DNA of 64,000 bases from positions 97,446,976-97,510,975 of the forward strand of contig CM056742.1 of NCBI GenBank assembly GCA_029851415.1. Reading direction: 5' to 3'. The stretch comes from Eretmocerus hayati. Lineage: Eukaryota; Arthropoda; Insecta; Hymenoptera; Aphelinidae. The notes beneath the pieces were generated by a model. The model worked only from the letters and a program-made list of their open reading frames with translations. It made no database searches and was not told where the DNA came from. Both the position numbers and the translations under genes were made by a program. Of this stretch, positions 36,357 through 46,024 are shown in pieces. Each line of letters starts with the position of its first letter. Within the stretch, counting starts at the first letter, position 1.

Positions 36357-36845
36357 AGTAGGTAGGACAAATCCGCTACCAACCCGATTTCCACTAGCTT
36401 CTACCCCCACTACAGAGAGCTTGCAAGCTCTCCCAGAAGAAGACCATCCTAGACATCATCTTCGGCTACCTGGCTTCAACCTTGAGAAATGTCCAAGGTT
36501 GTACAAAGCCACTAGAGAGCTTGCAAGGCTTCCCAAAAGATGATCATCTTCACCTTTAACCTTAATAATTCCTGGTCACATCTCTACATTTTTTATCAAA
36601 TCCATAACTATCGCACAATATTGAGTGAAAGTCGGTAAATGTCGTAGCAATGATGTTCACATCTCACCGACACGCGAGCTCGTTGGCTCTGGTGCTCCTG
36701 TGTGAGTTATATCAGTGCTCGCAAAGAACCGGATTTTCTTTGGCCGGCGTACTTTAGTGTGTGTTAATTGCAGATTACGCGTGCGATCAGCGTGCGGTCT
36801 CTACACCTGCGATTAGCATACGGTGAATGCACTGTGCGAACGATC
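36357..36845 (+). repeat. Polinton left terminal inverted repeat
   Basis: About 489 bp, inverted relative to 47584-48071. The two arms differ by scattered substitutions and small indels, so the insertion is not recent. Near the inner edge are GATCRGCGYG words and CACTGTGCGAACGATC. Confidence 0.92.
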
Positions 36846-36911
36846 CATATTGATAACAAAACAGTCGGAATGAATAGGTGTATTGGAATTCGAAGGAGAG
36901 CGATATACATA

Positions 36912-37355
36912 TTAAAATTTAGTTAATATTCTATCTATTTCATCAATCAAGAAATCATGATCAACATTCAACAATTTTAAATATTCAACTATCCCTAATT
37001 TATCATTTTTCTCAATGTGTTCACTTTTCAATCCAATTTCTAAAAATTTTGTAGTTTTTTTCAATTTTTGTTGTTTTTGAGAACTCGTGGAATTTGGAAA
37101 GCGTTTGTAAACAAAACCTCCCAAAAATAGTAGTTTAAGAATAGTTGAGGAGGAAGCTTTCACAGTTATCGAATTTTTTATCAGTGTCAAAATCGGAAAT
37201 ACTCCCTTTTTCCTATATTCGTAGAATATAGAATTAATCTCACCGGATCCTTCTTGTTTTGTCACAGCCAATCCTTTGATTTTGTCTAAGAGGCTACTCC
37301 AGATCCCATAGTTGATTGAGAAACCTCTGTCCCCAGATCCGATAGATACTTAAAA
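36912..37355 (-). CDS. Unrecognised ORF next to the left TIR
   Basis: The frame is open on the minus strand from about 37355 to 36912 (about 147 codons; the first ATG leaves 119). The product is Lys-, Ile- and Leu-rich with a short hydrophobic stretch (ILKLLFLGGFVY) and a charged C-terminus. It contains SGEINSIFYEYRKKG. I do not recognise a domain. Its position inside the Polinton suggests an accessory element gene or the remains of one. Confidence 0.4.
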
Positions 37356-37467
37356 TTTTTCCCTGTCAGATATTGTACGAATTTCTAACTCGTTCTGGAG
37401 ACAATGTATATCATCCTGCGCCCCATTCATCTCATCCAGGCTGTAATAAGAATCAAAAGCATGAGAA

Positions 37468-37722
37468 TAGTATATTACGCAACAAGTGCGAGAAGGTCAA
37501 TTTCCGCACAAGTTGCCAAACGAGTGCGAGAAGTTAATATTCACGCACACTTTGGAACTTCTCGCACAGCCAAATGAACACATTTACGCATGCTCGCGAA
37601 GCGAGCGTGCGTGAATGTGTACTTCTGGATGTGCGAGAAGTTTCGAAGTGTGCGTGAATGTTACTTCTCGCGCGAGTTGGCAACGTGTGCGGAAACTTCT
37701 CGCACGTGTTGCGTATACTATT
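37468..37722. repeat. Palindrome built of TGCGAGAAGT words
   Basis: The arms 37468-37590 and 37593-37722 are near-complete inverted copies, meeting at GCTCGCGAAGCGAGC. TGCGAGAAGT or its inverse recurs six or more times, alternating with CACGCACAC words. Confidence 0.85.
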
Positions 37723-38008
37723 TTTTGCAACTGTGCGCGAAGTTGTAATTAAATGCACCACTGTCCGAGCAAGATTATCTTGGAAACGAAGTTTTCAAGA
37801 AAGGCCAAATTCAGAGGGATGACGTGACATCATATTTTGGAACTGTGCGTGAATGAAAATGCATTAGAGCGAGAATTAGATTTACGCACACTTCACCAGT
37901 GCGTAAATGTAAAACTGTGCGAGAAGTCATTCACGCATTACTTCTCGCACTGTAAATAATGAAGAGAAGTCTCATTTTTTTACAACTTCGCGCACACAGT
38001 TGCAAAAA
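37722..38008. repeat. Second, adjoining palindrome with the same words
   Basis: TTTTTTGCAACTGTGCGCGA at 37721 pairs with its inverse at 37980-38008, and TGCGAGAAGT words recur inside. It shares words with the palindrome immediately to its left. Confidence 0.75.
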
Positions 38009-38090
38009 ATGTTTATTAACATCGAATTGTAAACAGTGATTCTTACCATGGTCTCACCACTCGGATTGTGATCTCGCAGTCCTCTACATC

Positions 38091-38167
38091 TTAATCATCC
38101 AAGAAAACATCAAGTTTCCTCTCGACTTGTCCTGTTTCCTTCTTCTGAATTTCACAGAGTACGCTAA

Positions 38168-38214
<47 letters not shown>

Positions 38215-38375
38215 CCCTCTGTCAGAGCCAAGTGCTTCGCTCTAATTGCCTGACTAGCCTTGTGAATTTGAATCTTTAATTCTTCTTCAACAGTTTTTCT
38301 CTCTCTTTTTGACCCCCTTCCCCCCTTCTGCACCACCTCTTTCTTCACTCTCTTGCTTGCCATTGCTCTTGCCAT
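38091..38375 (-). CDS. Acidic/basic small ORF with a poly-Asp run
   Basis: A 94-residue minus-strand frame starts MARAMASKRVKKEVVQ and carries a 15-Asp run encoded by a (GAT)n microsatellite (38168-38214). It overlaps the decayed 3' end of the packaging ATPase gene. The N-terminal third is strongly basic and the rest acidic. No known domain is recognised and the microsatellite weakens the case for a real gene. Confidence 0.3.
38168..38214. repeat. (ATC)n microsatellite
   Basis: About 15 uninterrupted ATC units, read as poly-Asp on the minus strand. Confidence 0.95.
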
Positions 38376-38409
38376 GATGACGATTCAGACACGACTGACC
38401 TGATCTCAG

Positions 38410-39098
38410 TATGATGAATTCATTTAGATTACATCTGTAACGACCCAGATCCATTGGATCATATTGTAAGATGGTTCGAAAACCGTATTTGTTATCTTTC
38501 CAACAGGCTGAACATAGCTGTTTAAACTTACAAACGTCATGTCTGCGCAAACGTGATTATTGTAAACGTGCCTCAAGTTTCTCTCATCCTGATTGAATAG
38601 AATGATTGAATTCGCCTGGTCTCTAATCAAATGTTTCGGAATATGCGTGTACGATTGGCATAAATAAAATGAATCCACTCGGTGGTGTCTACCCATACTA
38701 TAATATTCCTCAATCGTTTTCAACTTATCTAAGATGACATCATCAAATAGGAAAATACTATTCTTCAAAGCTTCATTGGGCTTCACTATATCACTATTTT
38801 TTCTGTACATGGAATACTTCATACCCACAGCAGCAAGAGGTTTCATAACACTCTCAAGGAACTTGTATTTGGGCTGTTCAAGAGACTTTGAGTATACGTG
38901 AATGTTGTTGCAATTAGGACCATTGGGACTGACCAGAAGGGAAATCAGGAGCTGGGTTTTTCCGTTGTTGGATGGCCCACATATTATAGCTCTAATGGTA
39001 TTGGGTAAGAGCTTTCCATGACGTCTAGTACTCTGTGTGGGAGCGTCAACATCCACATCAATTATGTGGATGTTGTTGGGTTGTTTGATGAATTCCAT
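38410..39098 (-). pseudogene. Polinton packaging ATPase (A32-like, FtsK/HerA family), frameshifted
   Basis: This protein would drive genome packaging into the capsid using ATP. The Walker A motif GPSNNGKT is at about residue 41 and the Walker B motif SIFLFDDV at about residue 115. A later LCQSYTHIPKHLIRDQANS resembles the sensor/arginine region of the family. The start is the ATG at 39098, 117 bp from the divergent PLA2 gene at 39215. The frame is lost near 38530: the expected C-terminus (CSACWKDNKYG and GRYRCNLNEF) continues in another frame of the same strand down to about 38410. A hairpin-forming inverted repeat (39050-39076) lies in the first codons. About 220-230 residues is normal for the group. 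Confidence 0.88.
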
Positions 39099-39214
39099 GT
39101 TTGCATGAGTCTTTCCACACTACTCCTGACTCAATCAATTCTCGGATCGGGTATAAATACCCACACCAACACCGTGATGCTTCAGTTGCATTCCATGTTT
39201 GACATGGAGAACAT
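39099..39214. promoter_or_regulatory. Divergent promoter region with palindromic TATA
   Basis: Between the diverging ATPase and PLA2 genes lies GGGTATAAATACCC (39149-39162). It is nearly self-complementary, so it could act as a TATA box in both directions. Its role is inferred from position. Confidence 0.5.
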
Positions 39215-39544
39215 GTGTCATCAATGCATTCATTACGAGGAGCAGGTCTTGTCAATTCCACCATCAACAGCCTCCCTTTCGAACTAAATCTTCCAGGCTA
39301 TCAATTTTGTGGTCCAGGAACTAAATTATATAAGAGGCTTGCTCGAGGTGATAGGGGTAGGAATGAGCTCGACAACTACTGTATGAAGCATGATATAGCT
39401 TATGCAAAAAGTAAAGACATCAAGAATCGACACGTTGCTGATCTTGCCCTGCAGCTTGGGGCTGAAAAACGTGTAAAGGAAGGAGGTTTCTTGGAGAGGT
39501 TAGCTGCGAAAGCAGTTGCAGCAACCATGCGTGCCAAGCGATGA
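39215..39544 (+). CDS. Parvovirus-type phospholipase A2 domain protein of the Polinton
   Basis: The 109-residue product has LPGYQFCGPGTKL, the calcium-binding loop of parvoviral VP1-type PLA2, followed by LDNYCMKHDIAYAK, which holds the His-Asp catalytic pair. The C-terminus is basic and helical. In parvoviruses this domain lets incoming particles breach endosomal membranes, and PLA2 domains are known from some Polinton-like and adintovirus genomes. The frame is intact with an ATG start; whether it is still expressed is unknown. It is the first gene of a plus-strand cluster (PLA2, pX-like, protease, penton-like) with short gaps, opposite the ATPase. Confidence 0.9.
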   Translation: MSSMHSLRGAGLVNSTINSLPFELNLPGYQFCGPGTKLYKRLARGDRGRNELDNYCMKHDIAYAKSKDIKNRHVADLALQLGAEKRVKEGGFLERLAAKAVAATMRAKR

Positions 39545-39550
39545 TTTGGA

Positions 39551-39890
39551 ATGGGTTCGAAGAAGCGTAAGACTGTGTTGAAGAGGGTGAAAAGGAGGGG
39601 GGCTCTCGCTGGGGTGGATATGCGTACGCTTGCTCTGGCAAAACGAGGAGGTTTTTTTACCAGCAATCCTACCCATCCTAGCAGTACTTGGAGCATTGGG
39701 TTCATTAGCAGGGGGCGCTGCAAACGTTGCAAAATCCATTAGTACTATGCGCATGAATAAGAAGCAATTGGCTGAATTGAGCAGACATAATCTTGCATTA
39801 GATGCCAAAGGTCGGGGATTGCGGTTGAGTCCATCGTCTTGCAGCAACCAGTGTGGAGGGGGTTTGAGGAAAAAAAATCTCAAAAATTGA
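39551..39890 (+). pseudogene. pX-like small capsid-associated protein, frameshifted
   Basis: A basic start (MGSKKRKTVLKRVKRR) leads to a frame break near 39650 in a T-run. In the next frame FLPAILPILAVLGALGSLAGG gives a hydrophobic Gly/Ala/Leu segment, followed by a Lys-rich helix and GLRLSP. The pattern basic, then hydrophobic, then amphipathic, then a Gly-rich tail is known from small Polinton and adintovirus virion proteins compared with adenovirus pX/pVI. It starts 7 bp after the PLA2 stop and probably shared its transcript. Confidence 0.65.
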
Positions 39891-39911
39891 AAGGGAGGGG
39901 GAAGAAAAAAA

Positions 39912-40256
39912 GTGAAAGGTACGTCGGGGAGTCAACTGTTGAGGTTAGCTCACAACATACCTCACTTTAGAGGTGTATTTTCACTAACTGAACTCCTCCC
40001 TTCACCTGCGTGGGAAACCGAAGCGGCAATAGTGAATCTAGGTGATGCACACTGGGTTCCCTACATGAAAAGAGATCGTTTTATTCATTTCTTCAATAGT
40101 TTTGGAGATTTGAGACCATCACGTGATTTGGTGAATTATTGGGAGAAGAGCTCTCCAGATTGTCAAATTGTCTACAACAGAAGTCAGCGTCAAACCTTTC
40201 GTCAGAGAAATTGCGGTCCTCTGAGTGTGAAATTCTTGCGGGAACATCTGCTATAA
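39912..40256 (+). CDS. Adenain-type cysteine protease of the Polinton
   Basis: Such proteases cut virion precursors during maturation. The catalytic His lies in GDAHWVPYM, an acidic/Asn partner region follows in FFNSFGD, and the catalytic Cys lies in QRNCGPLSVKFL, preceded by the family's Gln for the oxyanion hole. IPHFRGVF near the start is typical of Polinton members. The frame is open for 115 codons with no clear ATG upstream of the conserved part; the frame opens at 39912, so the original start may be lost or a little upstream. The C-terminal end is at the normal position just after the Cys region. Confidence 0.85.
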   Translation: MKGTSGSQLLRLAHNIPHFRGVFSLTELLPSPAWETEAAIVNLGDAHWVPYMKRDRFIHFFNSFGDLRPSRDLVNYWEKSSPDCQIVYNRSQRQTFRQRNCGPLSVKFLREHLL

Positions 40257-40312
40257 GAGGTGTTGCGTGATTGACTTTGACCCAGTTGCTTATTACAAAT
40301 CACTTGTGAAAG

Positions 40313-40845
40313 ATGTCTGAACAGTTTATGGTCTCAAGTACCTCATCGCACATTGATCAGATCATTAGGCTTAGAGAGCAGTTGTGTCTCAATAAGCTCC
40401 ATGAGCTTGGTCTGGTTGATTTAACAACTTTTCACGCGATCCCCAATGTTGATAGGAGTAATAATACCTTCTACTGGGGTGATAAGGAACTACAGATCCC
40501 AACAGGACCTTATAAAATAGAAGATTTGGAACGTTATTTGCAGGGAGACATAGCTCTGAGAGTTCCATCTAGTGCACACACTGAGGAAGAGGAGGATAAA
40601 TCTATACCACCAGAATTGAGTGGAAAACGAATTTTCCTGCGTGTGAATAAGAACACCTTACACTGTGAGATCTACTCATATCACGACATCGATTTCTACA
40701 ATTCAAACAATATAGGTTAACTTTTGGGCTTTGGTAGGTGGTTGTCTCTACCAGCTCACAGATGGCACAAGTCTGACCACATTGTGAAAATTAGTCGAGT
40801 TAATATTGTGCGGGTGAAGTGTAATCTGATTAAAGGTACCTTAAT
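40313..40845 (+). pseudogene. Penton-like minor capsid protein, interrupted and truncated
   Basis: NNTFYWGDKELQIPTGPYKI and the later RVNKNTLHCEI are typical of the conserved Polinton/adintovirus penton-like single-jelly-roll protein, which forms the capsid vertices. An in-frame TAA at 40718-40720 interrupts it. The same frame then continues with LLGFGRWLSLPAHRW and ISRVNIVRVKCN, again family-like. At about 40845 the similarity ends at a palindrome followed by a TCA microsatellite, so the C-terminal part is missing. Normal members are around 250 residues. Confidence 0.75.
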
Positions 40846-40853
40846 CAGATTAC
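40811..40853. repeat. Palindrome around GGTACC at the penton break
   Basis: GTGTAATCTGATTAA and its inverse flank a GGTACC centre. The penton-like similarity ends here and a (TCA)n run follows directly, so the palindrome marks a rearrangement point. Confidence 0.85.
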
Positions 40854-40855
40854 AC

Positions 40856-40889
<34 letters not shown>
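40854..40889. repeat. (TCA)n microsatellite
   Basis: About twelve TCA units. Confidence 0.95.
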
Positions 40890-41478
40890 TGATTATTTCA
40901 ATCAAAGAAGCTTCAGTATTTGGGGTACTCTGATCTCATTCAGTTTTTGGTAGGCTCGTATTCATAGATGCACATGTGGTTGAAGGTTATCGGGCTTCAG
41001 TAGTTGGTGTATTTGATTCAGTTTTTGGTGGGTTCAGATGGCTGGAAATTGATTTCTCAGAGCACTTAGGACCTTTTATTTCAACAAGATGATTTGATTC
41101 AGAAGCGGCTCGATGATATCTTATCTCTCTTGAGCCGACAGATCGTAGCCGGTTTTTCTGGGTCTCTCACGCCAGCAGTGAAATACTGATATAGTCAGAT
41201 CTGATTTAGCTTTTGAAGGGCTTAGATTTATAGATGCACTAGTATTTGTGGGTTCTGGGGCTTCAGTATTTGCTTGATCTGATTCACATTTTGGTGCAGA
41301 GTGGTTGGTAGCGAAATGTAATGAAGTTCTGAAACGGATTAAGAGGCGGTGCCAACTTTTTTGAAATTCCTAGCATTTTTGTTGATACTAGAAAACTTGG
41401 AAAAAAAATCACTGCTCATCCAATTCGGTTCGAGTACTTGTTTTTGGTGAACTCATTCTATCCATCAGCATTGACATG
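40890..41478. other. Gene-free stretch with loose repeats
   Basis: The phrase GATTCAGTTTTTGGT and a TTCAGTA(T/G)TTG word recur at roughly 70-80-bp and wider spacing between 40910 and 41300. No gene is recognised where a major capsid gene might be expected. Confidence 0.45.
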
Positions 41479-41925
41479 CTATGAACGTCCATTGGGAGAT
41501 GGCTCGGTAGTTGCTCTGCTGGTAGATGTTGTAGAATCTGCCTGGTTTTCTCCTCCTGCTGTTCCTGAACTTCCAATGTCATCGTCTTGCTCGTCCTCAT
41601 CTTCACTCTCGGATTCCTCGTCAAGCGGAGAGTAGAACTTTAGGCGATGGTATTTCCCGGTTTCCACAGCGCGGCAATACAATTTATTTTTTTGATTGAA
41701 TTTCTTCAACCAAAATTCTCATTTCCTGAGGATGAGCTCCAATGTCGGCTTCGGCACGTAGACGAGAATATTTTTGTTTCTCTCGTTAATGAGAATTAAT
41801 GAAAACGCTTGTCCGTATTCTGTATTCCTAATCGACGCGCTTTTGATTTGATACCGACGCGATGACAACAAATTGCAAACTCGAACTAACGGAGGATATA
41901 AGGTGTCCAAGCTCGTGACACGCAA
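41479..41925 (-). pseudogene. Unknown Polinton protein with acidic tail, one nonsense codon
   Basis: Two minus-strand frames (41925-41719 and 41709-41479) lie in the same reading phase, separated by a TGA at 41719-41721. The first half contains RRYQIKSASIRNTEYGQAF and ILVYVPK, a beta-rich pattern I have the impression of seeing in uncharacterised insect element proteins. The second half has a Cys and basic residues, then a run of Asp/Glu/Ser (ESESEDEDEQDDD). A compact domain plus an acidic tail would suit a nucleic-acid-binding protein, but that is a guess. Confidence 0.45.
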
Positions 41926-43648
41926 ATCTGTATTCCCATATGATTATTTGGATTCGTTTAACAAACCCAAGTCTCCAGTCAATCCTAGCAAGAATGATTT
42001 TTATAACATACTGAATGACTCACATATTTCTGATGCTGCTTATGAACATGGGGCTAGAGTATGGAACACATTTGGGTGTAGCAATTTAGGTGATTGTAGT
42101 AATCTGTACCTAAAGATAGATGTATTGCTCCTGTGTGATGTTTTCACAAATTTTAGGAAGACTTTCCATCAGAGTTTTGGTCTTGATCCTGCTCACTATC
42201 TCTCACTTCCTGGTTATTCTATGAGTGCTATGCTGCATCTAACGAGAGTAGAATTGGAATTATCAACTGACATTGATGTTTTAATATTGTTCGAGAGAAT
42301 GTTACGAGGAGGAATTTCCCAAAGCTGCCTTCGTTATGAGTAGGCTAACAATATTTATCTACCAAATTATGATCCTAACAAAGAAACAAGTCACATTGCG
42401 TACCTGGACTGCAACAGCCTCTATGGAACAGCAATGCAATGGCCTCTCCCTTATGCAAATTTTAAATGTCTAGAAAATCCATCTGATTTCGATGTCACTG
42501 CTATAAGTGATGATTCGAACATTGGATATGTGATTGAGTGCGGCCTTGAATATCCAGAAGAACTACACGCTTTGCATGGAGACTTCCCATTCTGTGGAGG
42601 AAATATGATCCCTCCGAATGGTTATTCCGATAATGAAAAACTTTTGTTGACTTTATTAGCCAAAGAAAACTATGTAATCTACTATCGTAATTTGAAGCAA
42701 GTCATTGAACATGGACTCATTGTGTCAGAAACCACTCGCGTACTTCAATTTGATCAGAAGCCGTTTTTGAGACCTTTTATTGAAAAAAAACATTTTTTAC
42801 TGTCAGAACGCTAAAAGTCCATTCGAAAAAGCCCTCTATGAATTAAATATCAATAGTTCGTTTGGTAAAATGATAGAGTCTGTTAAAAAGAGGAGGACGG
42901 TCTTGCTCAAAAACAAGAGGGAAGGGCGATACGCAGTTCAACCTTTTATTAGTCACCCTCGCTTTCAGAGACTAGTTATATTCGACAAGAGCTTTGTTGC
43001 TCTAGAAATGGAGGCCTTGAACGTATTGTGCAATGTTCCCACATTTGTCGGAGTGTGCATTCTAGAAATTTCGAAGCATATAACGTATTCTTTCCATTAT
43101 GATTTTATGATGAAATTGTTTACAAAAAATCCACAAGATTGTTTATTGTGCTACGGGGACACCGACTCTTTTGTATATTATTCAAAAAACATTCATTTAT
43201 ACGAAGATTTGTTGAAACCTTATTGTGAATTTATTTTGACACGTCAGATTATGCACCCAACAACCCGTACAACATGCCATTGCTCAACAAAAAAGTTCTA
43301 GGAAAGTTCTCGGATGAGATGCATGGAGTACCGATAAAAGCTGCTGTATTCATAAAATCCAAGCTATATTGTATCGATGTTTTGGACTCTGAAAAATGTG
43401 TTGGAAAAGGAATCACTAAATCTTCATTGAGAAATAAGCTCAAGTTTTCAGATTCCAAAAATTGTTTATTCAATCAAGACTCAATGTACATGAATCAATT
43501 CACTTTGAGATCAGAGAAGCATACTCTGTATTCCATCCGCCAGCGCAAGCTAGCTCTCTCACCAAGCAATGATAAGAGAACTATTCAGAGCGATCATATA
43601 CACACATCTGCGTATGGAGATTATCGTTTGGAAATAAACGAGCTCTGA
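41885..43648 (+). pseudogene. Protein-primed family B DNA polymerase, N-truncated and broken
   Basis: This enzyme copies Polinton DNA from a protein primer. Visible in order are the end of the exonuclease domain (NLYLKIDVLLLCDVF near 42098), motif A YLDCNSLYGTAM near 42400, motif B NINSSFGKMIES near 42850 and motif C YGDTDSF near 43155. The gene is broken by a stop at 42341-42343, a frameshift in an A8 run near 42785 and another between about 43230 and 43275. It ends at 43648. Full Polinton polymerases exceed 1000 residues; the N-terminal half, including most of the exonuclease, is absent. The start overlaps the previous minus-strand gene by about 40 bp, so a deletion joined them. Confidence 0.9.
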
Positions 43649-44362
43649 CCAAGTATATCAGAGCTCTCGCACCGAGAAGTGTTTTTCATACCATACCACT
43701 CTACCAGCACCTGATTTCGTTTTCGCTTCAGAATTCTTTCGACAAGAAACACGTTTGGATCTCGCACGTGAGTAAGCTCTGCTTTGTAGAAAAATCCAGA
43801 AATCTTTTCTCTCTCATAATCTTCAAGCAGATACGTGGGTGAGTTGGTTTGCTGCACTCGATATATAGTAAACGTTTCTGCACGCCAGTTTGGCAGATAT
43901 CCCTTGTCAAAGAGAGACTTGTATTTGCTCACTCTCACAACATCACCGACTTTGAACTTATATTTTCTCGGCATGCTCCTCGGCGCATAAGCTGAGGATA
44001 AGAGGTCTGCTTCAATTCGACCTTGGTTCTTAGTTTTTTGCCAAACCTGGACTGGTTTCATCTGAATCGTGCGATGGACTGATCCATTGTAGGATTTCAG
44101 AACATCTTGTAAGATATCGATCCAAACGTATTTTCCTCTCAACGAGAATGATTGATAAATTTTTGATCTCAGAGTCCTAATTACTCGTTCACATATACTA
44201 GCTTTTAAATTACTGTAGGTGGAATAAATATCGATATTATTGTCGTCTCTCACCAATTCCAAGAAGTCTGTGTTATGAAATTCTCGACCTTCGTCGACTT
44301 GTAAATTTTTTGGAACGATTTTTCCTCTGTCTGATATTTTTGTGAACGCAGCCGTGACTTGT
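43621..44362 (-). pseudogene. Polinton integrase (DDE, retrovirus-like) with chromodomain, N-truncated
   Basis: The enzyme would insert the element and generate the 6-bp duplication. From about 44362 down: LQVDEGREFHNTDF holds the second catalytic Asp, STYSNLKASICERVIRT holds the catalytic Glu, then an SH3-like/C-terminal region (KFKVGDVVRVSKYK), and finally VERILKRKRNQVLVEWYG, a chromodomain-type end. The first catalytic Asp and the N-terminal zinc finger are missing: a TGA lies at the upstream limit and 44363-44600 shows nothing clear. The 3' ends of this gene and the polymerase overlap by 28 bp, tail to tail. Confidence 0.88.
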
Positions 44363-44602
44363 CAGTCAAATCAGTATTTTTGAAAAGATATTTCAAACAA
44401 CCAACAATCTGCAAACTTGGAATAGTTCATCTCAGTCTAGGTGATCTGGAATAGTTGGAAATCAACGCATCGGAATCTTGTTGGCCTTGTTGTGAAGTCA
44501 GTCATATCAGCTTCATAATGGTTTTCGGAATTGGATACGAAGGTAAGAGGTTCATGGGTTGAAACTTCTCCATTTAAGTTAATATCATGTTGGCTCTTTT
44601 AG
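44363..44602. other. Gap between integrase remnant and module array
   Basis: No gene recognised. The missing integrase N-terminus should lie here but only broken frames were seen. Confidence 0.4.
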
Positions 44603-44953
44603 AGCATTGAGAAATATTGGAAGCAATACGTTTCAAAAAGCAGAAAGACTACCTCGCAGCTTTTAATCTTTTTCTGATGATAGAATCCAATTTAGACACT
44701 AGCTTTGACTTTTGTTGAGTTTTTACTACCACTAGTTTCTATTACGAAACAACAAAATATTTCAAGAAGTTACAAGATAGTACATGGGAATTGGACTATG
44801 AAAGAACTAAATTCCATCCGGATCTAAATACTCTATTTTATTCAAAGGGAGACATTGTTGAAATCGTAAATTTCATCCATGAATTTAAATATATGATCAA
44901 ATAAATGTACCTAGTAGAAGTCAAAATGGAAAAAACTGATTAATTATTTCTAG
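44603..44953 (+). pseudogene. Tandem module 1 (decayed)
   Basis: Module starts are defined by an AG (splice-acceptor-like TTTTAG at 44602). The coding similarity is clearest at about 44750-44905, where LQDSTWELDYERTKFHPDL and FYSKGDIVEIVNFI match the conserved end of modules 3 to 7. A stop lies close to the module start. It is the first of seven modules in the right third of the Polinton; no known domain is recognised. Confidence 0.55.
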
Positions 44954-45309
44954 TTCAGTTCTCTGCATTGGAAGGATGCCTTTCTAATGTGAAACTATAT
45001 ACTGACGAGAGAATGAGCTATTCCGAAGCCTTCTACGATTATCTAACAAATCATTCAGAATTTGATGACTCGTGAACCTTTCATTTGAACTATCAAACAA
45101 ATGTATTTTCTTCTTCATTCTATTTTGATAGAGTACTATGAGCTTCAAGCAATTATGAAATTGATTGTTCAAGGTGATATGTTGCTAGCATAGTGGGTCC
45201 TTATTATTTCGAAAGAAAATATTCATGAAATTTTTGATTTTATATCATTTTATGGTTTTTGCTTTGAGCGCGCGTAATTGGTAGACCTAAAAGTAAAATA
45301 TTCTTCTAG
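44954..45309 (+). pseudogene. Tandem module 2 (decayed)
   Basis: Begins after TTTCTAG at 44953. Only the conserved tail can still be read (KENIHEIFDFISFYG and then VDLKVKY near 45215-45295), with stops between. Spacing to the next module start is 356 bp. Confidence 0.45.
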
Positions 45310-45314
45310 ACCAA

Positions 45315-45635
45315 TTGAACATCCTTGTGAGATTGCTGAACGCTCTAATGGATTCCAACGATGAGAAACATGGCTCTCTTGAACCAGTCTTCGATAAATT
45401 TAAACGTTTTGAGTTGTACTTAGATGACAGAGTAATATTTTCCCTAGTTTTTGGGACAAATTATTATTGGACTTCGGAAAATTATGATTTCCAAATGTTC
45501 AAAAACAGTGGTTGGATAGTAGATGAAGATTACTTATTTCGTCCGAAATTCACATCCACATTCTATTATCGAGGATCTTTGAAAGAAATTGTGAAAATTT
45601 TGCGAGGGAATTTCCACTGCATGACATTTATTTGA
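45315..45635 (+). CDS. Tandem module 3
   Basis: A 106-residue frame after TTCTTCTAG (45309). The first ~25 residues (ILVRLLNALMDSNDEKHGSL) are helical. The middle contains ELYLDDRVIFSLVFG. The end has WIVDEDYLFRPKFTSTFYYR followed by GSLKEIVKILRGN, the module's conserved tail. A stop at 45633-45635 cuts off the usual VVKLK end, which continues in frame just after it. No signal peptide or transmembrane segment is evident. Function unknown. Confidence 0.55.
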   Translation: MNILVRLLNALMDSNDEKHGSLEPVFDKFKRFELYLDDRVIFSLVFGTNYYWTSENYDFQMFKNSGWIVDEDYLFRPKFTSTFYYRGSLKEIVKILRGNFHCMTFI

Positions 45636-45665
45636 GTTGTGAAACTAAAACCTAACCATTTACAG

Positions 45666-46024
45666 AGCAAATGAAAATCGTGTGTCGTATTGCAGAATAC
45701 ATTGAGTCGTACTTCTCTAACAGCAAATTTCAACTAGAAGACACATTCACAGAGTGAGAGCAGAACTAATCATGTTTCGACTCAAGCAAAATAATAACAA
45801 TGATATACAATAAACATCCATGGGCTCACCATAATAACCCTCTGCAAGAACTCAGAAATATTTTTTGGGAAGTTGATCCGAATGACTCAAACTTTAACCC
45901 GGATTCATATTCAATCTACTAATGCTAGAGGAAATATTCATGAAATTATAGCTATTCTTGATCAGGATATGCCTTGTATCTTAAATGTGCAATTTGTGGA
46001 ACTGAGAGCGAAAAATTTTGACAG
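45666..46024 (+). pseudogene. Tandem module 4 (broken)
   Basis: Begins after TTTACAG (45665) with a phase-1 start reading QMKIVCRIAEYIESYF. Stops and frameshifts follow. The tail is recognisable as FWEVDPNDSNFNPDS, then GNIHEIIAILDQD and VQFVELRAKN near 45860-46015. Confidence 0.5.

Noticed and set aside
38091..38375. Confident acidic virion protein
   Set aside because: The acidic run is a pure (GAT)n microsatellite and the frame overlaps the decayed end of the ATPase; kept only as a low-confidence ORF.
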